This document shows positions 15,620 through 24,765 of a stretch of 39,942 nt of DNA, in pieces. A program made the position numbers and the translations under genes. Under the pieces are notes generated by a model. That model saw only the letters and a list, made by a program, of their open reading frames with translations, had not been told where the DNA came from and searched no databases. Within the stretch, counting starts at the first letter, position 1. Every line of letters begins with the position of its first letter. This DNA is from Opitutaceae bacterium (GTDB lineage: Bacteria; Verrucomicrobiota; Verrucomicrobiia; Opitutales; Opitutaceae), in contig JACFMR010000026.1 of assembly GCA_019455245.1 (NCBI GenBank), forward strand, positions 1 through 39,942, in the 5' to 3' direction.

Positions 15620-16771
15620 ATGGTACGCAAAACCAAGGCTGCGAACAAGGGCACGATCGGCATTCTGACCGCGGGCGGTGATTGTCCGGGTCTCAATGCG
15701 GTCATCCGCGGCGTCGCCAAGGCCGCGATGCACCACGGGATCAAGGTCATCGGCATCCATGACGGGTTTCGTGGTCTCGTGGAGAACCGTTACACCATCG
15801 TGGACAACCCGCTGGTCAGCGGCATCCTCGCGCAGGGCGGCACGTTCCTCGGCAGCAGCCGCGACAAACCCCACAAGATGCCGATGGGCGGCAAGCCCAT
15901 GGACATGACCTCGGTCGCCGTGGCGAATTACCACAAGCTCAACCTCGACTGTCTCGTCTGCCTCGGCGGCAACGGCACGCAGAAGAACGCGCTCCGCCTG
16001 CACCAGCAGGGCGGCATCAATGTCATCACGTTGCCGAAGACGATCGACAACGACGTGGCCGAGACCGACATCACCTTCGGCTTTGACTCGGCCATGTCGA
16101 TCGCGACCGAGGCCATTGACCGGCTGCACACCACCGCGACCAGTCATCACCGCATGATCGTGTGCGAGATCATGGGGCACTCCGCGGGCTGGCTCTGCCT
16201 CGGCGCGGGCATCGCGGGCGGGGCTGACGTGATCCTGATCCCCGAGTTGCCCTACGACATCAAGATCGTGGCCAACAGCCTGCAGCGTCGCCAACGCTCG
16301 GGCAAACGCTTCTCCATCATCGCGGTCGCGGAGGGGATTCTCAGCCTCGACGAGGCCAGGGCCCGGGCCGTGGCCAAGGGCAAGAAACCCAAGTCCACCG
16401 GCGAGGTGCGCACGGTCGAGAACCGGGACGAGGGCGAGGTGCGCCTCGTGCAGGAGCCCGTGGCCAGCCGCCTCGCGCGGCAGTTGCAGCAGTTGACCGG
16501 CGTCGAGGCGCGGGTGACCTCGCTCGGTCACGTCCAGCGCGGCGGCCCGCCGACCGCGTTCGACCGCTTGCTCTGCACCCGGCTTGGCACCAAGGCCGGC
16601 GAGTTGCTGGCCGAGCATCACTACAATGTCATGGTCGGCGTCAAGGGCACCGAGTGTGTGCCCATCCCGTTGGTGAAAGCGGCCGGCACCAAGCGCATCG
16701 TGCCGCTCGACCATCCCTGGATCCGCACCGCGCGGCTGGTGGAAACCTGCATGGGCGACGTCGAGGCCTGA
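15620..16771 (+). CDS. 6-phosphofructokinase, PfkA family
   Basis: A 383-aa phosphofructokinase converting fructose 6-phosphate to the 1,6-bisphosphate. GILTAGGDCPGLNAVIRG is the phosphate loop, PKTIDNDVAETD contains the catalytic base Asp (D127 in E. coli numbering), and MGHSAGWL and GHVQRGG are substrate-site motifs. The second nucleotide motif reads LGGNGT: the E. coli D103 position is Asn and the 104 position is Gly. With Lys in PKTIDND, the phosphoryl donor (ATP or pyrophosphate) cannot be assigned with confidence. ATG 15620 is chosen over the TTG at 15602. Confidence 0.93.
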   Translation: MVRKTKAANKGTIGILTAGGDCPGLNAVIRGVAKAAMHHGIKVIGIHDGFRGLVENRYTIVDNPLVSGILAQGGTFLGSSRDKPHKMPMGGKPMDMTSVAVANYHKLNLDCLVCLGGNGTQKNALRLHQQGGINVITLPKTIDNDVAETDITFGFDSAMSIATEAIDRLHTTATSHHRMIVCEIMGHSAGWLCLGAGIAGGADVILIPELPYDIKIVANSLQRRQRSGKRFSIIAVAEGILSLDEARARAVAKGKKPKSTGEVRTVENRDEGEVRLVQEPVASRLARQLQQLTGVEARVTSLGHVQRGGPPTAFDRLLCTRLGTKAGELLAEHHYNVMVGVKGTECVPIPLVKAAGTKRIVPLDHPWIRTARLVETCMGDVEA

Positions 16772-16774
16772 GCC

Positions 16775-17425
16775 ATGATCGCCGGCCTGCGTTGCAAAGT
16801 CTGCGGCCTGCGGACCCTGATCGATGCGGAACACGCCGATCAGGCCGGGGCGGACTATCTCGGCTTCATCCTGCATCCCGCGTCGCCTCGATACGTGTCG
16901 CTCGCGCAGTATCAGGCGATGCAAACGCTGCTGCCCGGGCGCAAACACGTGGCGGTCGCTGTTGCGCCCGCGGTGACCGATCTGGCTGCGATGCGGGACG
17001 CGGGCTTCGATTGTTTTCAACTGCATTTTCCCGTGGATCTGCCCGCTGCAACCCTCGCCGCGTGGAGCGAAGCTGTTGGCCGCGACCGGCTCTGGCTCGC
17101 GCCGAGGCTGCCGCCCGAAGCCGAGGTGCGCCCCGAGTGGCTCGAACTCGCGGACACCCTTTTGCTCGATGCGTTTCGTGCCGACACATTCGGCGGCACC
17201 GGCCAGACCGGCGATTGGGAGAAATTCCAGCGCCACCAGCAGGCCTATCCGCAAAAGCGCTGGATTCTCGCCGGCGGCTTGAATCCCGACAACGTGGTCG
17301 CGGCGGTCGAGGCGACCGGCACCAAATACCTCGATTTCAACAGCGGCGTGGAATCCAGCCCGGGCGTCAAGGATCCGCAAAAGCTCGCGCGCGTCGTCGC
17401 CGCGCTGCGCTCACGCCACGGCTGA
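16775..17425 (+). CDS. trpF: phosphoribosylanthranilate isomerase
   Basis: A 216-aa TIM-barrel enzyme of tryptophan synthesis. KVCGLRT (catalytic Cys) near residue 8, GADYLGFIL, FQLHF (~residue 82), LLLDAF with the catalytic Asp, DTFGGTGQTGDW and LAGGLNPDNV are all family motifs. It begins 3 bp after the pfkA-type gene. Its 3' end overlaps the convergent ogt gene by 15 bp. Other trp genes are not nearby. Confidence 0.96.
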   Translation: MIAGLRCKVCGLRTLIDAEHADQAGADYLGFILHPASPRYVSLAQYQAMQTLLPGRKHVAVAVAPAVTDLAAMRDAGFDCFQLHFPVDLPAATLAAWSEAVGRDRLWLAPRLPPEAEVRPEWLELADTLLLDAFRADTFGGTGQTGDWEKFQRHQQAYPQKRWILAGGLNPDNVVAAVEATGTKYLDFNSGVESSPGVKDPQKLARVVAALRSRHG

Positions 17426-17905
17426 AGCGGCCTCGAGGGCGAGCAGCTTTTGCTTGCGCGCCACGCCAAAGGCATAGCCGGTCAACGCACCGCCCGCGCC
17501 GATCACACGGTGGCAGGGCACGATTACGCAGAGCGGATTGGTGGCGTTGGCCCGGCCGACCGCACGGGCGGCCCCGGGGCGCTTCAACTTGGCCGCGAGT
17601 TCACCGTAGGTCGTCGTCCGCCCGCGGGGTATCTTGCGCAATGCGCGCCAGACCTGCTGTTGAAACGGCGTGCCGGCGGGCGCCAGCTTCAGCTCGAATG
17701 TCTGCCGTTGTCCCACCAGATACGCCTCAATCTGCCGCCGCACGGCCGCCGTGCGGACTATGTCACCTGTTAAGTGACATCGCGGCAGACGCCCACGCAG
17801 GGCGCGGCGGGGGCCGAAGGCGGTGGCGATGACGGCGCCGGTGTCGTCGACCGCGACGGAGAACGGGCCGAGTTGGGTGTCGAAGGTGTCGGTGTAGCAG
17901 GTCAT
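17411..17905 (-). CDS. ogt: methylated-DNA--protein-cysteine methyltransferase
   Basis: A 164-aa suicide repair protein that takes the alkyl group from O6-alkylguanine. The acceptor cysteine is in VIVPCHRVIG (~residue 130), preceded by the RGRTTTYGELA helix and ARAVGRANATNPL and followed by GALTGYAFG. The N-terminal domain is short, as in Ogt/MGMT. The ATG at 17905 overlaps the stop of the upstream Ada-AlkA gene (ATGA), so the two form an alkylation-damage operon. Confidence 0.95.
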   Translation of the reverse strand: MTCYTDTFDTQLGPFSVAVDDTGAVIATAFGPRRALRGRLPRCHLTGDIVRTAAVRRQIEAYLVGQRQTFELKLAPAGTPFQQQVWRALRKIPRGRTTTYGELAAKLKRPGAARAVGRANATNPLCVIVPCHRVIGAGGALTGYAFGVARKQKLLALEAASAVA

Positions 17906-19326
17906 ACGGGTGGGGTTTGGTTGAGTTGCCAGAGGTGGGCGGTGGCGAGACTGCGGTGGGGCGAGAACACGCTCATCAGGCGCCGGGTGGCGTCGACATC
18001 GGGCCGCTGTTCGAGTTTGAACAGCGTCTGCAATCCGCCGGTCACACCGGTGTCGCCGTAGGGGACGCAGTCGGCGAAGCCGAGCGCACGCATCATCAGG
18101 TAATTGACCGACCACGGGCCGAGTCCGCGCACGGCCAGCAGCGTGCGCTCGACCCGGGTGGCGGAACCGTGGGCCAGCGCGGCGAGATCCAATTTCCCGT
18201 CGGCCACGAGCCGGGCGGTGGCGATAAGGTAGGCGGCTTTTTGCCGCGAAAATTGCCGCTTTTGCAGATCGGCGGGTTTCAGGGCCGCGACATCCGCGGG
18301 CATTGGCGGGGCGACCAGTCCGCCGGCCAGCGGCGTGCCGGCGAGTTCGAACAGCCGGCGGCGCAGCAGGCAGGCGAAGGGGAAATTGATCTGCTGGCCG
18401 ATGATCGCCCAGAGGAGGCCCTCGAACACCGAAGACGTTTGACTGATCCGCATGCCTTCGCGCCCACGCACCAGCCGGGCGAGGCCGAGTTTGCGGGCGA
18501 GGCGGGAAAACGCTTCCGCGTCCTGATCCAAGCCGATCAGGCCGATCACCAGTTGGTGCACCTCGGCACCCCGCGCACCCGTTGCTTCAACTTCGATGTG
18601 CGTGGCCGACAAACGCAGCGTGATCACGGCCGGGCCGTCCTGCAACCGCACGGCGGCGGTGTAGGTGCCGCCGTCGAGACGTTCCGTCACGCTGTGCGGA
18701 TCGCGGCTCAGCGCCCGCCGCAGGTAGGGCAGCGGGTAATTCCCGGGCAGTTGAATCGTGAACGACGCGGCCGCGCGCAGCCGGCGGTAATCGCCGGGCG
18801 TCATGCCGGCTTGGCGGCGGAAGCGGTCGTGAAAAACGGAGAGCGATTCGAAACCGGCCGCTTGGGCGATTTCGATCAGCGGGGTGTCTTCGTCCAGCAA
18901 CGCGCGGCGACAGTGTTCCTGGCGGGCGCGTTGCAGCACATCGGCCGGGGTTTGGTGATAGTGCAGCCGGAACAGCTCAAACACCCGGCTGGCGCCAAAG
19001 CCCGATCGTCGCACGATGCTGCGGGTGTCGCGAAAATCGGCCGGGGCGCGACGAATCTCCGCGACGAGGGTCTCGATCGATTCCAAGACTGGATCCGCGC
19101 CGGCGGCAAAGTCGTCCGGGTGACATTTTTTGCACGGCCTCAAACCGGCCGCGCGCGCCGCCTCGCAGTTGGGAAAGAACCGGACGTTCTCGCGCTTCGG
19201 TTTGCGCGCCGTGCAGCCGGGCAGGCAGTAGATCCCGGTGGTCAGCACGCCGAGAAAAAAGCGCCCGTTGTAGCTGGCATCGCTGGCCAGCACCCGGTCA
19301 TACATCCGGCGGTCCGTCATTCGCAT
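17902..19326 (-). CDS. Ada (AdaA)-AlkA fusion: methyl-sensing AraC regulator and 3-methyladenine DNA glycosylase
   Basis: A 474-aa multidomain protein. Residues ~1-80 are an Ada zinc domain: TGIYCLPGC holds the methyl-accepting Cys, and PCKKCHP the other two zinc cysteines. An AraC-type helix-turn-helix follows (residues ~85-175). AlkA N-terminal and HhH-GPD glycosylase domains follow (residues ~190-474), with VRGLGPWSVNYLMMRAL and the catalytic Asp in PYGDTGVTGGL. Methylation of the sensor Cys by DNA phosphotriesters probably turns the protein into an activator of itself and of the linked ogt gene. Start ATG 19326 or 19320. Confidence 0.94.
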   Translation of the reverse strand: MRMTDRRMYDRVLASDASYNGRFFLGVLTTGIYCLPGCTARKPKRENVRFFPNCEAARAAGLRPCKKCHPDDFAAGADPVLESIETLVAEIRRAPADFRDTRSIVRRSGFGASRVFELFRLHYHQTPADVLQRARQEHCRRALLDEDTPLIEIAQAAGFESLSVFHDRFRRQAGMTPGDYRRLRAAASFTIQLPGNYPLPYLRRALSRDPHSVTERLDGGTYTAAVRLQDGPAVITLRLSATHIEVEATGARGAEVHQLVIGLIGLDQDAEAFSRLARKLGLARLVRGREGMRISQTSSVFEGLLWAIIGQQINFPFACLLRRRLFELAGTPLAGGLVAPPMPADVAALKPADLQKRQFSRQKAAYLIATARLVADGKLDLAALAHGSATRVERTLLAVRGLGPWSVNYLMMRALGFADCVPYGDTGVTGGLQTLFKLEQRPDVDATRRLMSVFSPHRSLATAHLWQLNQTPPV

Positions 19327-19431
19327 GGCGCCGAAGCTAGCACATCCGCGGCCGGCCGTCGTCCGGATTTCTCCGCTGCAATTTTCCCGCCGGCAGCTCG
19401 ACACCACCGCCGGGGCGCGCAAAGTGTCCGC

Positions 19432-19881
19432 ATGTCCACGATCTACGAACGGCTCCGCGCCGACATCATCACGGCCATGAAGGCCCGCGACTCCGTCACC
19501 ACCACGGCCCTGCGCACGGCCGACGCCGCCATCAAACGAGCGGCGATGGATGCGAACAAGGACATCGACGACGCGCTCGTCATCGCCACGCTGCGCAAGG
19601 CGGTGAAAAACCTCGCCGACGCGCGGGCGGAATTTGCCCAGGGCGGCCGGGCCGACCTCGTGGCGGCCAACGACACCGAGATCAAGTTGCTCGAACAATA
19701 CCTGCCGGCCGGCCTCGATGCGGCCAAGCTCGAGGCGCTCGTCAACGAGGCCGTCCAGGCCACCGGCGCCACCTCGCGCAAGGAGATGGGCAAGGTCATC
19801 GGCGCGCTCAAGCAGCGACCGGAGGCGGCGCTGATCGACTTCGGGGCCGCCAGCAAGCTCATCCAAGGCAAACTGGCCTGA
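19432..19881 (+). CDS. GatB/YqeY domain-containing protein
   Basis: A 149-aa YqeY-like protein, similar to the tail domain of GatB (aspartyl/glutamyl-tRNA amidotransferase). Helical residues with KARDSVTTTALRTADAAIKRA, DTEIKLLEQYLPAGL and the ATSRKEMGKVIGALK motif are typical. Function as a stand-alone protein is uncertain, possibly tRNA- or RNA-related. The frame is long and open upstream, but the family similarity begins at ATG 19432, 105 bp from the divergent Ada-AlkA start. Confidence 0.93.
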   Translation: MSTIYERLRADIITAMKARDSVTTTALRTADAAIKRAAMDANKDIDDALVIATLRKAVKNLADARAEFAQGGRADLVAANDTEIKLLEQYLPAGLDAAKLEALVNEAVQATGATSRKEMGKVIGALKQRPEAALIDFGAASKLIQGKLA

Positions 19882-19888
19882 GCTCATT

Positions 19889-20036
19889 GGGAGCGCGGGC
19901 CGCCGGCCCGCCTTGCCCAACCAAGTGGGCGGGCCATGGTTGAATCGTAGGGCCGGACCTTGGTCCGAGCCTCGTGCAGGCGGCACCAAGGTGACGCCTG
20001 CGGATCCGTTGATGCGGGCGAGCCGCCCGCGCTCCC
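19889..20036. repeat. 148-bp element with perfect 12-bp terminal inverted repeats
   Basis: GGGAGCGCGGGC at 19889-19900 and its exact reverse complement at 20025-20036 bound a non-coding stretch between yqeY and the helicase gene. The inner region contains GC-rich repeats (GGCCGGACCTTGGTCC). The right end sequence GCCGCCCGCGCTCCC is found again at 22789. It is MITE-like; no transposase is inside. Confidence 0.65.
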
Positions 20037-20106
20037 CATGAGCCGCCCAGCTCCCCGTCTGCGATTTTCATTCGATTGCGCGCCTGCATTGCCTTCTGCT
20101 CGCCCG

Positions 20107-22659
20107 ATGATGCAACCCGCTCCGCTGGCCCCGCTGCCCGGCCGACCCTCCGCCGATGACGTGCTGGACCGTTTTCTCACGGCCTGTGCGGACCGCGGGC
20201 TGGAGCTTTACCCCGAGCAGGAGGAGGCGGTGCTGGAATTGTTTGCCGGGAAAAACGTGATTCTCGCGACGCCGACCGGTTCGGGCAAATCGTTGGTGGC
20301 GTCGGCGCTGCATTTCCGGGCGCTGTGCGCCGGCGAGCGCTCGATTTACACCAGCCCGATCAAGGCGTTGGTGAACGAGAAGTTCCTCGCGCTGTGCCGG
20401 GAATTCGGACCGGACCACGTCGGCATGAGCACGGGCGATGCCAGCGTGAACCTGGACGCGCCGGTGCTCTGCTGCACGGCGGAGATCCTCACCAACTTCG
20501 CGCTCGCCGGTGGCGCCCGCGCCGCGGCGATCAAGGCGGTGATCATGGATGAGTTTCACTATTACTCTGACGCCGAACGCGGCACGGCGTGGCAGGTGCC
20601 GCTGCTCACGCTGCCGGGGGCGCGCTTTCTGCTCATGTCGGCGACGCTGGGTGAAACGCAGTTTTTTGAACGCGAACTCACCCGGCTCACCGGCGCCGAC
20701 AGCGTCACCGTGCGCAGCGACCGCCGGCCCGTGCCGCTCGAATTCGAGTATTCCGAGACCCCGCTGGCGGAGCGGATCGCGCAGCTGCTGCAGGAGAACC
20801 GGGTGCCGGCCTACCTCGTGCATTTCACCCAGCGCGAGGCGGCGGAGTCGGCCCAGGCGCTGATGAGCCTCGATGTCTGCACGCGTGAGGAGAAGGCCGC
20901 GCTGTCCGCCGATCTGGCCGACGTGAAATTCAACAGCCCTTACGGCAAGGATGTGAAGCGCTGGCTGCGGCACGGCATCGGCATCCATCATGCCGGGCTG
21001 TTGCCGAAATACCGCATTTTGGTGGAGCGGCTCGCGCAGCAGGGGCGGCTCAAGCTCATCTGCGGCACCGATACGCTGGGCGTGGGCATCAACGTGCCGA
21101 TCCGCACCGTGCTGTTCACGCAGTTGTGGAAATACGACGGCCGCAAGGCCGCGATTTTGGCCGTGCGCGATTTCCGGCAGATCGCGGGGCGGGCCGGCCG
21201 CAAGGGCTTCGACGACCGCGGTTATGTGATCGCGCAGGCGCCGGCCCATGTGATTGAGAACAAGCGCGCCGAGGGAAAAGCCGCGGGCAATCCGCAGAAA
21301 CTGCGTAAGCTCGTGAAGGCTCGTCCGCCGGTCGGGGCGGTGACGTGGGACCGGCAAACCTTCGCGCGGCTGCAGGCCGCACCGCCCGAGTCGCTGGTTT
21401 CGCGCTTCCAAGTTTCGCACGGCATGCTGCTCCTGATGCTGGGGCGGGCGGAGGACGGCTGCCGGGCGTTGCAGCGGCTGATCGACACGTGCCATGAGAC
21501 GCCGGCGAAGAAGGCCGCGCTGCGCCGGCGCGCGTGGCAGCTGTTCCGTGCCTTGGTGGAGCGCGGGATCGTCGCCATCGTGCCGCGCGCGGAACGGGTC
21601 GCGCCGGACCGCAAGCTGCGGGTGAACGTGGAACTGCAGGACGATTTTTCGCTGCACCAGACGCTGTCGCTTTACCTGCTGGACACGCTGCCGCTGCTGG
21701 AGCGCGATTCGCCCGATTATCCGTTCGACGTGCTCACCCTGTGCGAGGCGATCGTGGAGGATCCCGAGCTCATCCTGCGCAAACAGGTGGACCGGTTGAA
21801 GACCGACAAGCTGGCCGAGATGAAGGCGGCGGGAATCGAATACGAGGAACGCATGGCCAAGCTCGACGAGGTGGAGCACCCGAAGCCGTGCCGGGAATTC
21901 ATCTACGAGACGTTCAACGCCTTTGCCGCGGCGCACCCATGGGTCGGGCAAGAAAACGTGCGGCCCAAGTCGATCGCGCGCGAAATGTTCGAGCGTTACC
22001 AGTCCTTCGCCGATTACATCCGTGAATACGGACTTGAGCGCGCCGAAGGGCTGCTGCTGCGGCATCTCTCGCAGGTCTGGAAAGTGCTGGCGCAGACGGT
22101 GCCCGATGCCGCCAAGACCGAGGAGGTCGTGGAAATGGAGGCCTATTTCCGCGAACTGATTCGCGGCATTGATTCGAGCCTGCTGGAGGAGTGGGAGCGC
22201 ATGCGCGATCCCGACTGGGTGGCGGTCGCGGTCGAGAGCGACAAGCCGGCCCGGCCCAGCACCCACGATGTCACCCGCGACCGGGCGGCCTTTCGCCGGT
22301 TGGTGCGCGCCGAGATCCTGCTTTGGTTGCAGGGGCTGGCGCATTGGGACGCCGCGGGCCGGCCGTTGGCGGCGGCGGACGACGAGGACGCGCGCGAACT
22401 CGAGCCGCACTACCGCGGCTTTGCGGCATATTTCGAGGCGCGCGGACGTTTCCGGCTCGATCCCGAGGGCCGCGCGGCCAAGCACACGCATTGGCCGGAA
22501 AGCGAGGCGGGCGAGGAGTGGGAGGTCGCCCAGATGCTTGTGGATCAGGCGGGCGAAAACGATTGGGAGGCGGTGTTTGCGGTCTCGCTGCCGGCCTCAC
22601 GCGCGGAAAACCGCGCGGTCGTGCGCTTTGTCGCCGTGCGCCCGCTGGGCGCGGGGTAG
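20107..22659 (+). CDS. DEAD/DEAH-box (Ski2-like) helicase with DUF3516
   Basis: An 850-aa superfamily II helicase of the DUF3516 branch. Motif [13 protein letters not shown] is near residue 58, motif II DEFHYYS near 150, motif III MSATLG near 180, and motif [12 protein letters not shown] near 360. The C-terminal half (residues ~440-850) is mostly helical, as in DUF3516. Related proteins are proposed RNA helicases in actinobacteria and other bacteria; the substrate is unknown. The ORF is open upstream, but that part coincides with an inverted-repeat element, so ATG 20107 or 20110 is preferred. Confidence 0.92.
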   Translation: MMQPAPLAPLPGRPSADDVLDRFLTACADRGLELYPEQEEAVLELFAGKNVILATPTGSGKSLVASALHFRALCAGERSIYTSPIKALVNEKFLALCREFGPDHVGMSTGDASVNLDAPVLCCTAEILTNFALAGGARAAAIKAVIMDEFHYYSDAERGTAWQVPLLTLPGARFLLMSATLGETQFFERELTRLTGADSVTVRSDRRPVPLEFEYSETPLAERIAQLLQENRVPAYLVHFTQREAAESAQALMSLDVCTREEKAALSADLADVKFNSPYGKDVKRWLRHGIGIHHAGLLPKYRILVERLAQQGRLKLICGTDTLGVGINVPIRTVLFTQLWKYDGRKAAILAVRDFRQIAGRAGRKGFDDRGYVIAQAPAHVIENKRAEGKAAGNPQKLRKLVKARPPVGAVTWDRQTFARLQAAPPESLVSRFQVSHGMLLLMLGRAEDGCRALQRLIDTCHETPAKKAALRRRAWQLFRALVERGIVAIVPRAERVAPDRKLRVNVELQDDFSLHQTLSLYLLDTLPLLERDSPDYPFDVLTLCEAIVEDPELILRKQVDRLKTDKLAEMKAAGIEYEERMAKLDEVEHPKPCREFIYETFNAFAAAHPWVGQENVRPKSIAREMFERYQSFADYIREYGLERAEGLLLRHLSQVWKVLAQTVPDAAKTEEVVEMEAYFRELIRGIDSSLLEEWERMRDPDWVAVAVESDKPARPSTHDVTRDRAAFRRLVRAEILLWLQGLAHWDAAGRPLAAADDEDARELEPHYRGFAAYFEARGRFRLDPEGRAAKHTHWPESEAGEEWEVAQMLVDQAGENDWEAVFAVSLPASRAENRAVVRFVAVRPLGAG

Positions 22660-22684
22660 TGTATTTTCAGAGAAGGTGTAGCTG

Positions 22685-22771
22685 TTGAATTGTAGCCGCA
22701 TTGGAGCTTGGCGACAATGTGGTGTCTCAGTGGCCACGTTTTCGCTGTGCTCAAACGCGGCTACAATTGAA
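22685..22771. repeat. 87-bp repeat with 15-bp inverted ends (GTAGCCGC/GCGGCTAC)
   Basis: TTGAATTGTAGCCGC (22685-22699) and its near reverse complement (22757-22771; 14 of 15 match) frame a short non-coding element between the helicase and ffh. The next bases contain a copy of the GCCGCCCGCGCTCCC end sequence also found at 20022. Confidence 0.65.
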
Positions 22772-22805
22772 TTGAAACCGCTCAAGCCGCCCGCGCTCCC
22801 AGGGA

Positions 22806-24155
22806 TCACATGCCCGGGAACCCGCCGCCGCCTTTGCCACGCATGGCTTCAAGCTGGCGCATCATCTTCTTCGAGCCGCCGCCCTTCATCATCTTCATCA
22901 TTTTCTGCATCTGCTGGAATTGCTTCAGCAGCTGGTTGACCTCGACGATTTTGACCCCGGCACCGTTGGCGATGCGCTGGCGGCGGCTGCCGTTGAGAAT
23001 CTGCGGCTTGCGCCGCTCCTGCTTCGTCATCGACTGGATGATGGCCTCGGTGCGTTTCATCTGCCGGTCGGCGTCGTCGGGCAGCTGTACGCCGCTCATG
23101 CCGGGGATCATGCCCATGATGCTCTGCATCGAGCCCATCTTTTTGACCTGCTGCATCTGCGCGAGGAAGTCGTCGAGATCGAACTCCGCCTTGCGCATCT
23201 TCTCGGCCATGCGCTCGGCCTCTTTCTGGTCGATGTTCTCCTGCGCCTTTTCGACCAGCGAGACCACATCGCCCATGCCGAGGATGCGCGACGCGAGCCG
23301 GTCGGGGTAAAACGTGTCGAAGTCGGACGTCTTTTCGCCGGTACCGACGTATTTGATGGGCACGCCGGTGATCGACTTGATCGAGAGGGCCGCGCCGCCG
23401 CGCGCGTCGCCGTCGAGCTTGGTGAGGATGAGGCCGGTGAGGCCCAGCGCCTCGTGGAAGGCCTTGGCGACGTTCACGGCCTCCTGGCCGAGCGCACCGT
23501 CGGCCACGAGCAGGATTTCGTCGGGCTGGACGCGGGCGCGGAGGGTTTTGACCTCCTCAATCAGGTCGGTGTCGATTTGCAGGCGGCCGGCGGTGTCGAA
23601 GAGGATGACGTCGGCGTTCTGTGCCAGTGCGAGGTCGAGCGCCTTGCTGCCGATGGCGGGCACGTCCTTCGAGACGCGGTCGCCGTAGAAGGCGAGTTCC
23701 TCCTGTTTGGCGAGGATTTCGAGCTGGTCGATGGCGGCGGGGCGCTGGACGTCGCAGGCCACGACAAACGGGCGCGCGCCTTTTTTCTTGAGCAGTTTGC
23801 CGAGCTTGGCGGTGGAGGTGGTTTTGCCCGAGCCATGCAGGCCGACCATCAGGATTTTGAGCGGGCGCTTCGCCGTCAGTTCGGTGGTGCCTTCGCCGAG
23901 GAGCTTAACCAGCTCATCATGGATGATCTTGATGATCTGCTGGCCGGGGGTGACGGATTTGAGGACTTCCTGGCCGACGCAGGCGGTCTGCACGCGGTCG
24001 ATGAACTCGCGGGCGACCTTGAAATGGACGTCGGCGGAGAGCAGGGCGGTGCGCACCTCCTTGAGGGCGTCCGCCATGTTGTCCTCGCTCAGGCGGCCCA
24101 CACCGCGGAGGTTGCGGAGGGCGCTGCCCAGTTTGTCGGTAAGGGATTCGAACAT
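22806..24155 (-). CDS. ffh: signal recognition particle protein (Ffh, SRP54)
   Basis: A 449-aa GTPase that binds signal sequences and 4.5S RNA and targets membrane proteins. The N domain (residues 1-85), the G domain with P-loop [14 protein letters not shown] (~residue 107), [19 protein letters not shown] and the C-terminal M domain, rich in methionine ([14 protein letters not shown]), are all visible. ATG 24155 gives the family-typical start [10 protein letters not shown]. It is divergent from the Lrp-family gene. Confidence 0.97.
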   Translation of the reverse strand: MFESLTDKLGSALRNLRGVGRLSEDNMADALKEVRTALLSADVHFKVAREFIDRVQTACVGQEVLKSVTPGQQIIKIIHDELVKLLGEGTTELTAKRPLKILMVGLHGSGKTTSTAKLGKLLKKKGARPFVVACDVQRPAAIDQLEILAKQEELAFYGDRVSKDVPAIGSKALDLALAQNADVILFDTAGRLQIDTDLIEEVKTLRARVQPDEILLVADGALGQEAVNVAKAFHEALGLTGLILTKLDGDARGGAALSIKSITGVPIKYVGTGEKTSDFDTFYPDRLASRILGMGDVVSLVEKAQENIDQKEAERMAEKMRKAEFDLDDFLAQMQQVKKMGSMQSIMGMIPGMSGVQLPDDADRQMKRTEAIIQSMTKQERRKPQILNGSRRQRIANGAGVKIVEVNQLLKQFQQMQKMMKMMKGGGSKKMMRQLEAMRGKGGGGFPGM

Positions 24156-24262
24156 GGAAAAGGGGCATTGAAACCGCCCCGGCGGGCTAATCCACCCAAT
24201 TTTCACCCGGCGCCACATTTAGGTGGATTTGTCGCTCCGGTCTTTGTCACACTGCGCGCCGT

Positions 24263-24751
24263 ATGAATCCTGTTCTCAAGCTCTTGATCGAAGGCGGCAG
24301 CCTGTCCCCGGCGCAAATGGCGCAGGTGGCGGGCCTGTCCGAAGCCGAGATTAATCAGCAACTGGAACAGCTGAAAAAAGAGAAAATCTTCCTCGGCTGG
24401 CGTCCGGTGCTCGATCTGTCCCGTGAGGCCGCCGCCGCCGCCGTGGTGCGCGCGGTGATCGAGGTGCGCATCACCCCGGAGCGCGGGGGCGGGTTCAACC
24501 GACTGGCGGAGCGCATCAGCCGCTTCGACGAGGTGGAGTCCTGCTACCTGATGTCCGGCGGCTATGACCTGCTTGTTTTCGTCAAGGGCGCGTCGCTCCA
24601 GCGCGTGGCGGCGTTCGTGTCGGAGAAACTTTCCACCATCGAGGGCGTGCTCTCCACCGCGACCCATTTCCAGCTGCGTTGCTACAAGGACCAGGGCTGC
24701 CTGCTCGAGCAGGATGAAACCCCGAGTTCGCGGCTGACCGTCGCGCCCTGA
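24263..24751 (+). CDS. Lrp/AsnC family transcriptional regulator
   Basis: A 162-aa regulator with an N-terminal winged helix (residues ~5-50, AQMAQVAGLSEAEINQQLEQL) and a C-terminal RAM/ACT ligand domain (residues ~65-140, with VIEVRITPERGGGFNRLAERI and GGYDLLVFVKG). Such proteins sense amino acids and bind as octamers. It lies 14 bp upstream of an aminotransferase in the same direction, so it probably responds to a related amino acid. Confidence 0.9.
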   Translation: MNPVLKLLIEGGSLSPAQMAQVAGLSEAEINQQLEQLKKEKIFLGWRPVLDLSREAAAAAVVRAVIEVRITPERGGGFNRLAERISRFDEVESCYLMSGGYDLLVFVKGASLQRVAAFVSEKLSTIEGVLSTATHFQLRCYKDQGCLLEQDETPSSRLTVAP

Positions 24752-24765
24752 ACGGAGCCCACAAC

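Noticed and set aside
15560..17380. 606-aa minus-strand ORF opposite pfkA and trpF
   Set aside because: Antisense shadow of two genes with intact catalytic motifs on the plus strand.
20068..22491. Long 807-aa minus-strand ORF opposite the helicase
   Set aside because: High-GC antisense frame; it has low-complexity Arg/His-rich composition and no motifs, while the plus strand has full helicase motifs.
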